Shown: in pieces, positions 50,201 through 59,327 of the stretch | Layout: every line of letters starts with the position of its first letter | How positions within the stretch are numbered: position 1 is the stretch's first letter | Origin: Flavilitoribacter nigricans DSM 23189 = NBRC 102662 | Lineage (GTDB): Bacteria; Bacteroidota; Bacteroidia; Chitinophagales; Saprospiraceae | Direction of reading: 5' to 3' | Assembly (NCBI RefSeq): GCF_002646595.1 | Contig: NZ_PDUD01000036.1 | Coordinates: 78,858-142,857 of the forward strand | Length of the DNA stretch: 64,000 bases | Translations under genes and position numbers: made by a program | The notes under the pieces: model-generated | Database searches by the model: none | What the model was told of the DNA's origin: nothing | The model's input: the letters and a program-made list of their open reading frames with translations, nothing else

Positions 50201-50728
50201 TTAACTTTTTTCTCCAACAAAGGAATCATCCTTGTGTTTAAACAGCACATTGAAAGTCGTCAGGCTACCGTAGATACGGGTAATGTATTGCTGTAGGTTG
50301 ACTTTCTCCTCGTCTGTCAGGGCGCTGCTGTTGATCCTTTGTTCCATCACCCGCAGGCGATCTCTAACCATAACGATTTTGTGGAAAAAAGTTTCAATCG
50401 GTATTTCCTTTTCTTTGAGGGAATCATCTTCCGGCCGCAGGATCATCATCCCGCCCTGCCAGCGATCTCCCAGCGGAATTTCCTCCGTTATATCGGAAAA
50501 ATTACGCAGTATCTTCATCAGGGACTTTTCCGCTTCGGAAAAGCTCACGGTCTCCTCGGCCGGAAGGGCCTCTACGATCTCCCATTTGTCATAATCCAGG
50601 CCAACGTGCTTGATACCGTAGAGCATAAAGCAGCATTCGTAGGCCGCTTTGTGCAATCTGATAATGGCGCCGTTGCCGTATGCGGGATGTTTCACCCGTG
50701 ATCCTATGCCCAGCTTCTCCTGGCTCAT
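50201..50728 (-). CDS. Cytoplasmic protein with CarD/UvrD-tail-like start, unknown function
   Basis: A 175-residue protein without a signal peptide. The first ~50 residues (GIGSRVKHPAYGNGAIIRL) resemble the small Tudor-like fold found in CarD and UvrD/PcrA tails, which binds RNA polymerase. The rest is helical with many acidic residues and no recognised motif. An RNA-polymerase-associated role is a guess from the N-terminal similarity only. It sits between the symporter and the TlpA-like gene on the same strand. Confidence 0.65.
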   Translation of the reverse strand: MSQEKLGIGSRVKHPAYGNGAIIRLHKAAYECCFMLYGIKHVGLDYDKWEIVEALPAEETVSFSEAEKSLMKILRNFSDITEEIPLGDRWQGGMMILRPEDDSLKEKEIPIETFFHKIVMVRDRLRVMEQRINSSALTDEEKVNLQQYITRIYGSLTTFNVLFKHKDDSFVGEKS

Positions 50729-50812
50729 GTTCTCTGTGTACGATTTATGTTAAAATTTGTTTCAGAAGCCGCCCGCAGGCGGCCTCCTTTATGCTTGCAA
50801 ACGAACTGATAA

Positions 50813-52129
50813 TCAGCTCGCAGCCTTTTCCTTCTGGTAGTAATCATCCCAGTCTTTTACCTCAGGGTCTCCCAGTTTGCCGACACTCTTGGCCACCAGC
50901 ATGGAGACCGTGGCGTCACCGGTGACGTTCACCACCGTACGGCACATATCCAGCGGCCGGTCGATGGCGAAAATGAGGGCCAGACCGGCTTCTGGGATAC
51001 CCGCCTGTCCGAGTACGATCACGAGCATGACCATGCCCGCACCGGGTACGGCCGCCGAACCGATGGATGCCAAGGTAGCCGTGACGATGATCCCCAACTG
51101 AGCCCCCAGCGTAAGGTCCATCCCGAAGGCCTGGGCGATGAATACCGCCGCAACGGCCTGGTAGAGACTGGTCCCATCCATATTAATGGTAGCTCCGATG
51201 GGCAGTACAAAACTGGTCACTTCTTCCTCTACACCCAGGTGTTCCTGCACCCGCTCCATGGTCACCGGCAGGGTAGCCGCACTCGAACTGGTGGAGAAGG
51301 CCAGCAACTGGGCCGGAGAGATCCCTTTAAAAAAGAAGGAATAGGAACGGCCGGTAAATATCCGAACCAGGGTGGGGTAGAAGATAAAGACCATGATGCC
51401 CAGCCCCAGCAGTACGCACAGGGAATACCCGATCAGGGCGGCAAAAAGGTCGGCGCTGGGCGATTCTACCACCAGCGCGGCCAGTAGGGCGAATACGCCG
51501 TAGGGCGCCCCCAGCATGATCAGATCGATCAGCTTGAGGATCACCTCGTTGAGGCCGTCGAAAAAGTCTTTGACCGGTTTGGCTTTATCTTTGGGGATCA
51601 GGATCAGGCCGATCCCGAAAAATATGACGAAGAAGATGACCTGCAGCATATTGCCGTTGTCGGTGGCGGCGTTCACAATGTTGTCCGGTACGATATCGAT
51701 CAGCGGCTGCAGTGGCCCCTGGCCTTTCTGCCGTTCGGCGTCGGCGATCTTGCCGGCCGCATCTCCGCCGTAGGTCTCCATCAGCTCCGTCCGGGTCGAT
51801 TCTTCGATGAGTCCGCCGGGTTGGAAAAGGTTCACGACGATCAGACCGAGGGATACCGCCACGACGGTGGTGATGATGTAGATCCCGATCGTTCGCCCTC
51901 CCATCTGGGAAAGCTTGGAGATATCCTGCAGATCACTCACGCCCTTGATCAGTGAAGCTACGATCAGCGGAATGGCGATGAGCTTCAGGGAATTGATGAA
52001 GATCGTACCGAACGGCTTGATCCAGTCGATGACGAATTGGTTCCAGGATAACTGGGCAGCTACCAATCCGAAAGCGACACCGGCCAGCATGCCGATGAGG
52101 ATCTGCCAGTGCAAGGCAAGTTTTTTCAT
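50813..52129 (-). CDS. Dicarboxylate/amino acid:cation symporter (DAACS)
   Basis: A 438-residue sodium- or proton-coupled transporter of the GltP/DctA family. About eight membrane helices and the two re-entrant hairpins are visible. Family motifs are the serine-rich AFSTSSSAATLPV (~280), NMDGTSLYQ (~317) and VNVTGDATVS near the C-terminus, which bind cations and substrate. Glutamate, aspartate or C4-dicarboxylates are the usual substrates. The region upstream of its start carries copy B of the two-hairpin repeat. Confidence 0.95.
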   Translation of the reverse strand: MKKLALHWQILIGMLAGVAFGLVAAQLSWNQFVIDWIKPFGTIFINSLKLIAIPLIVASLIKGVSDLQDISKLSQMGGRTIGIYIITTVVAVSLGLIVVNLFQPGGLIEESTRTELMETYGGDAAGKIADAERQKGQGPLQPLIDIVPDNIVNAATDNGNMLQVIFFVIFFGIGLILIPKDKAKPVKDFFDGLNEVILKLIDLIMLGAPYGVFALLAALVVESPSADLFAALIGYSLCVLLGLGIMVFIFYPTLVRIFTGRSYSFFFKGISPAQLLAFSTSSSAATLPVTMERVQEHLGVEEEVTSFVLPIGATINMDGTSLYQAVAAVFIAQAFGMDLTLGAQLGIIVTATLASIGSAAVPGAGMVMLVIVLGQAGIPEAGLALIFAIDRPLDMCRTVVNVTGDATVSMLVAKSVGKLGDPEVKDWDDYYQKEKAAS

Positions 52130-52187
52130 GAATATGGATTGTTCAATTGATAAAATTCAGAATGCTAAATCATGGCATTCGCAAGAG

Positions 52188-52312
52188 CATACTGACGTAA
52201 AATTGATTGGAGGCCTGACGGGTCAGACCCAGTCCGGATCAAACCAATTTGAGTGCAGTATATACTGACCGAAGCGGTTTGGGAAGCTCCCGGGCCACTT
52301 TGCATCGAGTAT
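52188..52312 (+). repeat. Two-hairpin intergenic repeat, copy B
   Basis: Matches copy A (26345-26455) through TACTGACGTAAAATT, CCAATTTGAGT, ATACTGACCGAAG and CCACTTTGCATCGAGTATA. It lies in the 344-bp gap between the symporter and hemE genes, which diverge here. The rest of the gap has no recognised element and no clear promoter for hemE. Confidence 0.65.
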
Positions 52313-52473
52313 AGTTCGGGACTCCCTTCCGACCATTACAGCAGCGGCACCAAAATATACAATTTTGTGGAGAATGGCAGAACCGCTCCGCGATTATACA
52401 ACAGAATTGTAAAAATTGGGTCAAAGACTCCGGGGGGCTGGTGCGTACCGAACTAATCTGCTAATATTGCTCC

Positions 52474-53499
52474 ATGAAATTGAAAAATGACCTTTTATTG
52501 CGTACCGTTCGGGGGGAGCAGGTGGAACGCCCGCCGGTATGGCTGATGCGGCAGGCCGGCCGGGTATTGCCTCAGTATCGCGCCCTGCGCGGCAAACTCT
52601 CCGGATTTAAAGAATTGGTAGAAACACCCGAACTGGCGGCCGAGGTCACCATTCAGCCCATCGATGAATGGGGCGTAGACGCGGCGATCATCTTTTCCGA
52701 TATTCTGGTGATCCCCGAGGCCATGGGACTGGAATACCAGATGGTGGAAAAGCGGGGTCCTCTTTTCCCCAAAACGATCCAGAACCGGGCCGATATCGAA
52801 GGTCTGCGCAGCGGCGATGACGCCGCCGCTCATCTGGAATATGTCTACCATGCGCTGGACGCTACCGTTAAAGGTCTGGACGGCCGCGTACCGCTGATCG
52901 GTTTCGCCGGTGCTCCTTGGACCATTCTGGCCTACATGGTGGAAGGTTCCGGCAGCAAAACCTTCTCCAAAGCGAAGAAATTCCTGTATACCGAGCCCGA
53001 ACTGGCTCACCTTTTACTCGATAAGATCACCCGGGCTACGATCAGCTATCTGCAGACCAAGGCCGAGCACGGTGTCAGCCTGATCCAGTTGTTTGATTCC
53101 TGGGCCGGCATTCTGAGCCCGGAGCAGTACCGCACCTTTGCCGTGCCGTATCTGCGGCGGATCAGTCAGGCCATATCCACCGTTCCGGTGACCGTTTTTG
53201 CCAAAAATGCCTGGTTCGCACTGGAAGACCTGGGGCAGATCGATTGCGAGGTGATCGGACTGGACTGGAATACCCATCCCTCCTTTGCCCGCCCGCTGGT
53301 AGGGGATAAGGTGCTGCAGGGCAATATGGACCCCTGCCAGTTGTACGCTTCCCACGATTCTATCATCGCTTCTACCCGGGAAATGATCCGCGCTTTCGGC
53401 GGCCGGCAGATTGTTAACCTCGGGCACGGGCTATATCCGGATATCGAAGTGGAAAAGGTGCGTACTTTTGTGGATACGGTAAAAAATTTCCGCTACTAA
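52474..53499 (+). CDS. hemE: Uroporphyrinogen decarboxylase
   Basis: Decarboxylates uroporphyrinogen III to coproporphyrinogen III in haem synthesis. The 341-residue TIM-barrel shows the N-terminal signature [17 protein letters not shown], the catalytic Asp in [30 protein letters not shown] and the C-terminal NLGHGLYPD. Length and motifs are normal. It is monocistronic here, with a weak hairpin (53514-53530) downstream. Confidence 0.97.
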   Translation: MKLKNDLLLRTVRGEQVERPPVWLMRQAGRVLPQYRALRGKLSGFKELVETPELAAEVTIQPIDEWGVDAAIIFSDILVIPEAMGLEYQMVEKRGPLFPKTIQNRADIEGLRSGDDAAAHLEYVYHALDATVKGLDGRVPLIGFAGAPWTILAYMVEGSGSKTFSKAKKFLYTEPELAHLLLDKITRATISYLQTKAEHGVSLIQLFDSWAGILSPEQYRTFAVPYLRRISQAISTVPVTVFAKNAWFALEDLGQIDCEVIGLDWNTHPSFARPLVGDKVLQGNMDPCQLYASHDSIIASTREMIRAFGGRQIVNLGHGLYPDIEVEKVRTFVDTVKNFRY

Positions 53500-53513
53500 A
53501 AATTGAGTAAAAG

Positions 53514-53530
53514 GGCCCGTATTTCGGGCC
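53514..53530 (+). terminator. Short hairpin after hemE
   Basis: GGCCCG-TATTT-CGGGCC forms a 6-bp GC stem 14 bp after the hemE stop. It has no U-tract, so terminator activity is uncertain. Confidence 0.35.
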
Positions 53531-53652
53531 TGTAGCCGGTATTTGGGGGGCGTTGTAAGTAAATAGTTGGACCAATCCTGCTAAATATCTCCTTCGTATT
53601 TTTAATTTTGTTCCGAAATTTACTCAAATCATTAAAGCCTTTTCGAAATTAT

Positions 53653-53660
53653 TACCTTTG
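53653..53660 (+). promoter_or_regulatory. accD: -7 box for accD
   Basis: TACCTTTG fits TAnnTTTG about 100 bp before accD. It lies inside the CCTTTTC/GAAAAGG inverted pair (53638-53667). No -33 TTTG is at the right distance. Confidence 0.4.
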
Positions 53661-53679
53661 AAAAGGCAAAAGTTCTGAA

Positions 53680-53732
53680 ATCAGGTATGCACGCACCTGA
53701 TCATCCGTCGCCACGGCGAAGCGTGATCAGGT
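53680..53732 (+). promoter_or_regulatory. Leader with competing stems before accD
   Basis: Three arms occur in order: ATCAGGT (53680-53686), ACCTGATCA (53695-53703) and TGATCAGGT (53724-53732). The middle arm can pair with the first (7 bp) or the third (9 bp), which is a mutually exclusive arrangement in the presumed 5' leader of accD. Regulatory function is inferred. Confidence 0.4.
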
Positions 53733-53755
53733 ACGGGCCTAAATGAACAGCATTC

Positions 53756-54598
53756 ATGGGGTGGTTCAAACGACTTAAGGACGGTATACAAACAGCAACT
53801 AGAAATAAAAAAGAAGCTCCAGAGGGCTTGTGGTACAAATGTAAGCGGTGTAAAGAGACCAGTACCATGAAAGAACTCAAGGAGAACTTCTTTAAATGTC
53901 CGCAGTGCAATTATCATGTCCGCATTGGTTCCGAGGATTATTTCGGATTGATCTTTGACGGTGTTTTCGAAGAGATGTTCATGGACCTGCGCTCGCAGGA
54001 TATGCTCAATTTCGTCGACCTCAAGCCTTATAAGAAACGTCTGGATGATGCCTACAATAAGACCGGACTGACCGAAGCTATTTCGGTGGCTAAAGGCAAG
54101 GTAAACCGGCGCCCGCTGGTAATTGCCGCAATGGACTTCAGCTTTATCGGCGGTTCGATGGGATCGGTAGTCGGGCAAAAGATCGCCATGGCGATCGACC
54201 ACTGCCGGGAAAATCGCATTCCACTGCTGATCATCTCCAAGACGGGCGGCGCCCGCATGATGGAATCGGCCTTCTCCCTGATGCAGATGGCCAAGACGTC
54301 GGCCAAGCTCAGCCAGCTGGCTAAGCACAAGATCCCTTATTTCTCGCTTTTGACGGATCCGACCACCGGTGGTGTGACGGCTTCCTTCGCTATGCTGGGA
54401 GATATTAACTTCGCCGAACCGGAGGCGCTGATCGGTTTTGCCGGTCCGCGGGTGATCAAGGAAACGATCAAACGCGATCTGCCGGAGGATTTTCAGACCT
54501 CAGAATTCCTGCTGGAACACGGGTTCCTCGATTTTATCGTGGACCGGAAAGAACTGCGGGAACGCATTTCCGATCTCCTCTCTTTCTTCGATGTCTGA
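53756..54598 (+). CDS. accD: Acetyl-CoA carboxylase carboxyltransferase subunit beta
   Basis: Part of the carboxyltransferase that makes malonyl-CoA for fatty acid synthesis. The 280-residue protein has the N-terminal zinc finger CKRCKETS...FKCPQCNYHV (four cysteines). The crotonase-fold core shows FIGGSMGSVVGQKI, SKTGGARMMESAFSLMQM and LLTDPTTGGVTASFAMLGD. Length is typical. accA is not nearby. A leader with alternative stems precedes it. Confidence 0.96.
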   Translation: MGWFKRLKDGIQTATRNKKEAPEGLWYKCKRCKETSTMKELKENFFKCPQCNYHVRIGSEDYFGLIFDGVFEEMFMDLRSQDMLNFVDLKPYKKRLDDAYNKTGLTEAISVAKGKVNRRPLVIAAMDFSFIGGSMGSVVGQKIAMAIDHCRENRIPLLIISKTGGARMMESAFSLMQMAKTSAKLSQLAKHKIPYFSLLTDPTTGGVTASFAMLGDINFAEPEALIGFAGPRVIKETIKRDLPEDFQTSEFLLEHGFLDFIVDRKELRERISDLLSFFDV

Positions 54599-54640
54599 TC
54601 CCGGGAGATCCTTGTGAGTCTCACCTTAAACCTACAATAT

Positions 54641-55219
54641 ATGAGAAGATTGAGGATTACAACCATCCTGCTTTGCAGTATCTTCCTGTTCTTTGCCTGT
54701 GGAAATCCGGATACAACCGCTTCGGAAGAAATGCCGGTGGCCAAAGCCCAGCAGGGCGGCCCGGATGTGGAGGCTAAACTGGCTGAGCTGGGAATTACCC
54801 TGCCGGAAGTTTCGCCCCCGGTGGCCAACTACGTCAACGCCGTTCAGACCGGCAACCTGATCTTCATGGCCGGCAAAGGCCCCTCCAAACCCGAGGGCGG
54901 GTATATTACCGGCAAACTGGGTCAGGACCTCACTGAAGAGGAAGGTTACGCCGCAGCGCGCCAGGCCGCCATCGTGCAACTCGCCGCCCTGAAGGCCGAG
55001 ATCGGAGATCTCAACCGGGTGAAAAGAGTGGTTAAAGTGCTGGGGATGGTCAATGCGACCCCGGAATTTACCAATCATCCCGAGGTGATCAACGGCTTTT
55101 CCGATCTCATGGTGGAAGTATTCGGCGATAAAGGAAGACACGCCCGCGCGGCCGTGGGCATGGGATCCCTGCCCCGCAACATAGCGGTAGAGATCGAAAT
55201 GATCGTGGAAGTAGAGTAG
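54641..55219 (+). CDS. RidA-family lipoprotein
   Basis: A 192-residue protein with lipoprotein signal MRRLRITTILLCSIFLFFAC, then a RidA/YjgF domain: LPEVSPPVANYVNAVQTGNLIFMAGKGP, ARQAAIVQLAALKAEIGDL, and RHARAAVGMGSLPRN with the arginine that binds the substrate carboxylate. RidA deaminates reactive enamine/imine intermediates in the cytoplasm; a membrane-anchored periplasmic version is unusual. The start at 54641 (ATG) is preferred to GTG 54614 because it gives the lipobox. Confidence 0.85.
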   Translation: MRRLRITTILLCSIFLFFACGNPDTTASEEMPVAKAQQGGPDVEAKLAELGITLPEVSPPVANYVNAVQTGNLIFMAGKGPSKPEGGYITGKLGQDLTEEEGYAAARQAAIVQLAALKAEIGDLNRVKRVVKVLGMVNATPEFTNHPEVINGFSDLMVEVFGDKGRHARAAVGMGSLPRNIAVEIEMIVEVE

Positions 55220-55231
55220 TGAAACTGATAT

Positions 55232-56512
55232 ATGAGTGATTTGTTATCCCGGGATGCCCAGTACGTGTGGCATCCTTATACACAGATGAAAACGGCACCG
55301 AGCCCCTTGCCGATCGTGAAGGGTGAAGGTGCCTTGTTATTTACGGAAGACGGTAGAACGCTGATCGACGGTATCTCTTCCTGGTGGGTCAATATCCACG
55401 GGCACAGTCATCCGTACATTGCCGAACGGATCGCCGCTCAGGCCCTGGAACTGGAGCATGTGATCTTTTCCGGTTTTACCCATCCTCCCGCCGTAGATCT
55501 GGCGGAGAAGCTAATCGATATCCTGCCGGGCAATATGGCCCGGGTCTTTTATTCCGACAATGGCTCAACGGCCGTCGAGATCGCCGTGAAAATGGCCATC
55601 CAGTATTTTTACAATCAGGGGATGAGCCGGCCGGGTATCATCGCTTTCGAGCAGGCTTTCCACGGAGAGACCTTCGGTGCGATGTCCCTCAGTGGGGAAC
55701 TGGCCCTATTCGATGCCTTCGAGAAACACCTTTTCCGGGTGGATCGCATTCCGGCACCCTTTCCCGGTCGGGAACAGGAAAGTCTGGACGCACTGGAAGC
55801 TATTCTGAAGCAGGGCGATACCTGTGCCTTTATCTTCGAACCGCTCATCATGGGCGCCGGCGGTATGCTGATGTACGAACCGGAAGCGCTGGACGCACTG
55901 ATCAAATGCTGCCACGAACACGGCGCACTGGCAATCGCGGACGAAGTGATGACGGGCTTTGGCCGCACCGGTAAGATCTTTGCCTGCGATTACCTGGAGG
56001 AAACTCCGGATCTGATGTGTCTGGCCAAAGGACTGACCGGAGGGGTATTGCCGCTTTCCGCTACGGTCTGTACGGCGGATATATTCAATGCCTTTTATTC
56101 AGAGGATAAAAAACGGACCTTGTTCCACGGCCATTCGTTTACGGCCAATCCATTGGGGTGCGCTGCTGCACTGGCCAGCATGGACCTTACCCTGAGTGAA
56201 ACCTGCCAGAACAGCATTGCCCGCCTTACCGCCCGCCACCGGGCGTTTATAGAAGAAGTGAAAGCCCATCCCACGCTGATCCATATCCGGGCCCGTGGGA
56301 CCATCCTGGCCATGGAATTCCACACGCCGGATGCCACTTCCTACTTTAACAATATGCGGGACCAGCTGTACAACTTCTTCCTGGACCAGGATATCATCCT
56401 GCGCCCTCTGGGTAATGTGGTTTACGTAATGCCGCCCTATTGCCTTACCGATGAGCAACTGGAGAAGATCTATGCGGCCCTGCGGGAGGCTATGGAGGCC
56501 TTTAAACCTTAA
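55232..56512 (+). CDS. bioA: Adenosylmethionine-8-amino-7-oxononanoate aminotransferase
   Basis: A biotin-pathway PLP aminotransferase that converts KAPA to DAPA using SAM as amino donor. The 426-residue class III enzyme has the early YVWHPYTQMKT motif diagnostic of BioA, GISSWWVNIHGHSHP, FYSDNGSTAVEIAVKMA, the cofactor Asp in IADEVMTGFGRTG and the PLP lysine in CLAKGLTGG (~270). It precedes a ketosynthase gene and bioB on the same strand, separated by a MITE-like hairpin. Confidence 0.96.
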   Translation: MSDLLSRDAQYVWHPYTQMKTAPSPLPIVKGEGALLFTEDGRTLIDGISSWWVNIHGHSHPYIAERIAAQALELEHVIFSGFTHPPAVDLAEKLIDILPGNMARVFYSDNGSTAVEIAVKMAIQYFYNQGMSRPGIIAFEQAFHGETFGAMSLSGELALFDAFEKHLFRVDRIPAPFPGREQESLDALEAILKQGDTCAFIFEPLIMGAGGMLMYEPEALDALIKCCHEHGALAIADEVMTGFGRTGKIFACDYLEETPDLMCLAKGLTGGVLPLSATVCTADIFNAFYSEDKKRTLFHGHSFTANPLGCAAALASMDLTLSETCQNSIARLTARHRAFIEEVKAHPTLIHIRARGTILAMEFHTPDATSYFNNMRDQLYNFFLDQDIILRPLGNVVYVMPPYCLTDEQLEKIYAALREAMEAFKP

Positions 56513-56534
56513 CTCCCGGAGCTTGTTTTCTTCA

Positions 56535-56695
56535 GAGACTGTTTGAAAACCTCTCACTGGGTTGCAAAACGCGGCTTTTGGCGCCACTTTGCATCTATTT
56601 TTAACTCCGTAGCTGGGCTATGCAGTGAAAAATAGCTTTCAATTGACGCCAAAATCCGGGTTTTTCTCCGGCAGCAGAAGTTTGCAAACAGTCTC
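56535..56695. mobile_element. MITE-like palindromic element, copy 2
   Basis: A 161-bp non-coding element with terminal repeats GAGACTGTTTG and CAAACAGTCTC (perfect 11 bp), flanked by direct TCA repeats (56532-56534 and 56696-56698). Its exact centre carries TAGC-TGG-GCTA. Architecture, length, TNA target and the TGTTT core of the ends match the element at 18360-18522. Long arms (e.g. CTATTTTTAACT and GTGAAAAATAG) make it fold almost end to end. Confidence 0.7.
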
Positions 56696-56720
56696 TCAGA
56701 CTAATTATCAGCTATCAAGC

Positions 56721-57869
56721 ATGAACCACAAGATCGGCATAACGGCCTGGGGCTCGGTATCAGCCCTCGGAATATCGCGGGAGGCAGTGCAGGCTGCCTA
56801 TCGGACCGATCGTAGTTTCCTGCAGATCGATGCATCGCTGGGAGACTGGACCGGTCGCCTGCCGGAAACCACGGTGCCCCGGGGCAGTCTGGCCACCCGG
56901 CCCCGTTTCCTGGATCAGATCGACCGCAGTGTATTGCTGACCCTGCTGGCCGTTGATCAGTTTTGGGAAAAACTGGCCTGGTCCCAAGAGATCCCGATCG
57001 GGATCAACATCGGATCTTCCCGGGGAGCCACCGGGCTTTGGGAGCATTACTTTCGCGAATACGCCGACGGGGAGGGACTTTCGCCGCTCAGTTCGCCGAC
57101 TACTACTTTGGGCAATATCTCCTCCTGGTTAGGGGCTTATCTGCAGGTCGATGGCCCAAGCATAAGTCATTCAGTGACTTGTAGCAGCGGACTTCAATCA
57201 TTACTCAATGCGGTAGCCTGGCTGGAATCTGGGCGCTGCCGTTATTTCCTGGCGGGAGGCAGCGAAGCGCCGCTCACTGATTTTACAGTCGCTCAGATGA
57301 AAGCCCTGCGCATTTACGCCCATCCGGAACCTACGGAATTCCCCTGCCGCAGTCTGGACCCGGAGGCCCGCACCAATACGATGGTGCTGGGTGAAGGTGC
57401 CGCCGTTTTCGCTCTGGAAACGGAACCACAGGCTCCCCTGGCCTGGATCGCCGGAATGGGATCGGCCCAGGAAGTTCCCACCTCGCCTACATCGGTGTCG
57501 AAGGACGCCGGTGCGCTGCAGCGCGCCATGCGGCAGGCGCTGCGGGAAGCCGAACTGGAAACGGTAGACGCTGTGATCTGCCACGCTCCCGGTACCCGCA
57601 AGGGAGATGCTGCCGAAGTAACAGCCGTTCGTTCCGTATTCGGTGGGCGGGAACCTTTCCTGACTGGCAACAAATGGAAGCTGGGGCATTCGCTGGGAGC
57701 TTCCGGTGCACTGAGCCTGGAAATGGCCTTGCTGATGTTACAGGAAGACACCGCCTATACAATTCCCTATATGCAGCCTGACTCCGCTCCTCCCGATTCG
57801 ATCCGTACGATCATGATCAACGCCATGGGATTCGGTGGTAATGCGGTGAGTGTGATCATCCGGCGCTGA
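56721..57869 (+). CDS. Beta-ketoacyl synthase in the biotin cluster
   Basis: A 382-residue thiolase-fold ketosynthase. The complete triad is visible: Cys in SVTCSSGLQSLL (~155), His in ICHAPGTRKGDAAEV (~290) and Lys/His in NKWKLGHSLGASGA (~330). The N-terminal part opens MNHKIGITAWGSVSALG, as in FabB/FabF. It lacks obvious chain-length-factor changes. It is encoded between bioA and bioB, so a role in building the pimeloyl precursor is the natural inference, but a general fatty acid or other role cannot be excluded. The start at 56721 is chosen because a longer frame would run through the MITE-like element. Confidence 0.88.
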   Translation: MNHKIGITAWGSVSALGISREAVQAAYRTDRSFLQIDASLGDWTGRLPETTVPRGSLATRPRFLDQIDRSVLLTLLAVDQFWEKLAWSQEIPIGINIGSSRGATGLWEHYFREYADGEGLSPLSSPTTTLGNISSWLGAYLQVDGPSISHSVTCSSGLQSLLNAVAWLESGRCRYFLAGGSEAPLTDFTVAQMKALRIYAHPEPTEFPCRSLDPEARTNTMVLGEGAAVFALETEPQAPLAWIAGMGSAQEVPTSPTSVSKDAGALQRAMRQALREAELETVDAVICHAPGTRKGDAAEVTAVRSVFGGREPFLTGNKWKLGHSLGASGALSLEMALLMLQEDTAYTIPYMQPDSAPPDSIRTIMINAMGFGGNAVSVIIRR

Positions 57870-57916
57870 CCTTTGGTGGGCTTGGCCAAGACCGGTAGCC
57901 GGGCCTTATCGCTACG

Positions 57917-57943
57917 ACCATAGCGGAAAGATCCGGCTATGGT
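57917..57943 (+). terminator. Hairpin after the ketosynthase gene
   Basis: ACCATAGC and GCTATGGT form a perfect 8-bp stem with an 11-nt loop 48 bp beyond the stop and before the bioB promoter. There is no U-tract. Confidence 0.4.
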
Positions 57944-58018
57944 GGAGTGTTCCGTTACTATCTTCCGAACAACCTTAAGATACGTCCGCCAACTTACCCT
58001 CTAAATCACGGGAGATTT

Positions 58019-58026
58019 TATCTTTG
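58019..58026 (+). promoter_or_regulatory. bioB: -7 box for bioB
   Basis: TATCTTTG exactly fits TAnnTTTG, 57 bp before ATG 58083. It supports the internal start, since the upstream ATG at 58038 would lie within about 5 nt of the expected transcription start. No BirA-like operator was recognised. Confidence 0.5.
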
Positions 58027-58082
58027 CACCCTGACCGGTGTGTTACCGAATGGCACACCCATTTCAAATTAACACCGTAGAT

Positions 58083-59201
58083 ATGAATCATACTGAGAAA
58101 AAGTGGACCCTGGAAGAAGTACTGGATGTGTACAACATGCCTCTGTTGGAACTGGTATTTCGAGCGGCAACCGTACACCGCCAGCATCACGATCCCCGGG
58201 AAGTACAGATCAGTACACTTTTGTCGATCAAGACCGGTGGCTGCCCCGAAGATTGCGGTTACTGTCCGCAGGCCGCCCGCTATCATACGGATATTGAGAA
58301 GAATGATCTGATGACCACCGACCAGGTCCGGACGGCCGCAATGCGGGCCAAGTCTTTAGGCTCAAGCCGTTTGTGCATGGGCGCTGCCTGGAGGAATGTG
58401 AAAGACGATGCGGAGTTCGATCACGTGCTGGATCTGGTGCGTACGGTAAACTCCCTGGATATGGAGGTCTGCTGTACCCTCGGTATGGTCACGGAGAGTC
58501 AGGCCAAGAAACTGGCAGACGCCGGAGTATACGCCTACAACCACAACCTGGATTCTTCGGAAGAATACTATAAAGAGATCATTTCCACCCGCGGCTACGA
58601 AGACCGTTTGCAGACGCTGGACAACGTCCGGAAAACCAAAATGACCGTTTGCTCCGGAGGCATCATCGGCATGGGCGAATCCGTGGAAGACCGCTGCAAG
58701 ATGCTGATCACCTTATCCAACCTGGATCCCCAGCCGGAATCTGTTCCCATCAATGCACTGGTAGCGGTAGAAGGTACGCCGATGGAAGATCAGGAACCCG
58801 TAGCCATCTGGGATATGATCCGGATGGTCGCTACGGCCCGGATAGTGATGCCGAAGAGTACGGTGCGCCTATCCGCCGGCCGGACCAATATGAGCTACGA
58901 GGGGCAGGCCCTGTGTTTTATGGCCGGTGCCGGTTCGATCTTTGCGGGTAATAAACTGCTCACAACTCCCAACCCGGAAATGTTTGAGGATCTGGAAATG
59001 TTCCACCTGCTCGGGCTGAAACCCACCGAACCTTTCGCAAAAGGAGAACGTCCGGAGGCCAGGGAACCCGCTGAAGTGCTGGTGGATGAAGGCCCGAAAG
59101 AGAAGATCCGCTGGAGCCGTCCGGGGCATACCATTGAGGCTAATGTAAAGTATCAGGAAATAGCCCGGGCCAAGCGCCAGGCGGAGAAGGAAGAAAAGTA
59201 A
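58083..59201 (+). CDS. bioB: Biotin synthase
   Basis: A radical-SAM enzyme that inserts sulfur into dethiobiotin. The 372-residue product carries the radical-SAM cluster motif GGCPEDCGYCPQAARYH (CxxxCxxC), the [2Fe-2S] ligands in region SSRLCMGAAWRN and VCCTLGMV, and the Arg in TVRLSAGRTNM. The motif LLTTPNPEMFEDLEMF follows. An extended ~50-residue C-terminal tail (GERPEAREP...RQAEKEEK) is polar. Start 58083 is chosen from the promoter position; 58038 is the alternative. Confidence 0.97.
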   Translation: MNHTEKKWTLEEVLDVYNMPLLELVFRAATVHRQHHDPREVQISTLLSIKTGGCPEDCGYCPQAARYHTDIEKNDLMTTDQVRTAAMRAKSLGSSRLCMGAAWRNVKDDAEFDHVLDLVRTVNSLDMEVCCTLGMVTESQAKKLADAGVYAYNHNLDSSEEYYKEIISTRGYEDRLQTLDNVRKTKMTVCSGGIIGMGESVEDRCKMLITLSNLDPQPESVPINALVAVEGTPMEDQEPVAIWDMIRMVATARIVMPKSTVRLSAGRTNMSYEGQALCFMAGAGSIFAGNKLLTTPNPEMFEDLEMFHLLGLKPTEPFAKGERPEAREPAEVLVDEGPKEKIRWSRPGHTIEANVKYQEIARAKRQAEKEEK

Positions 59202-59327
59202 ACGATCCCGCGGGGCGGGAAATGGGTTCATAATAGGTAAAAGTAAACGGACACGACAAAGTGGATGATCCCGGATCATCGGTCTTTGCCCGATCCGCAT
59301 TCCCAAAAATGTAAATGCCCCGAACGC

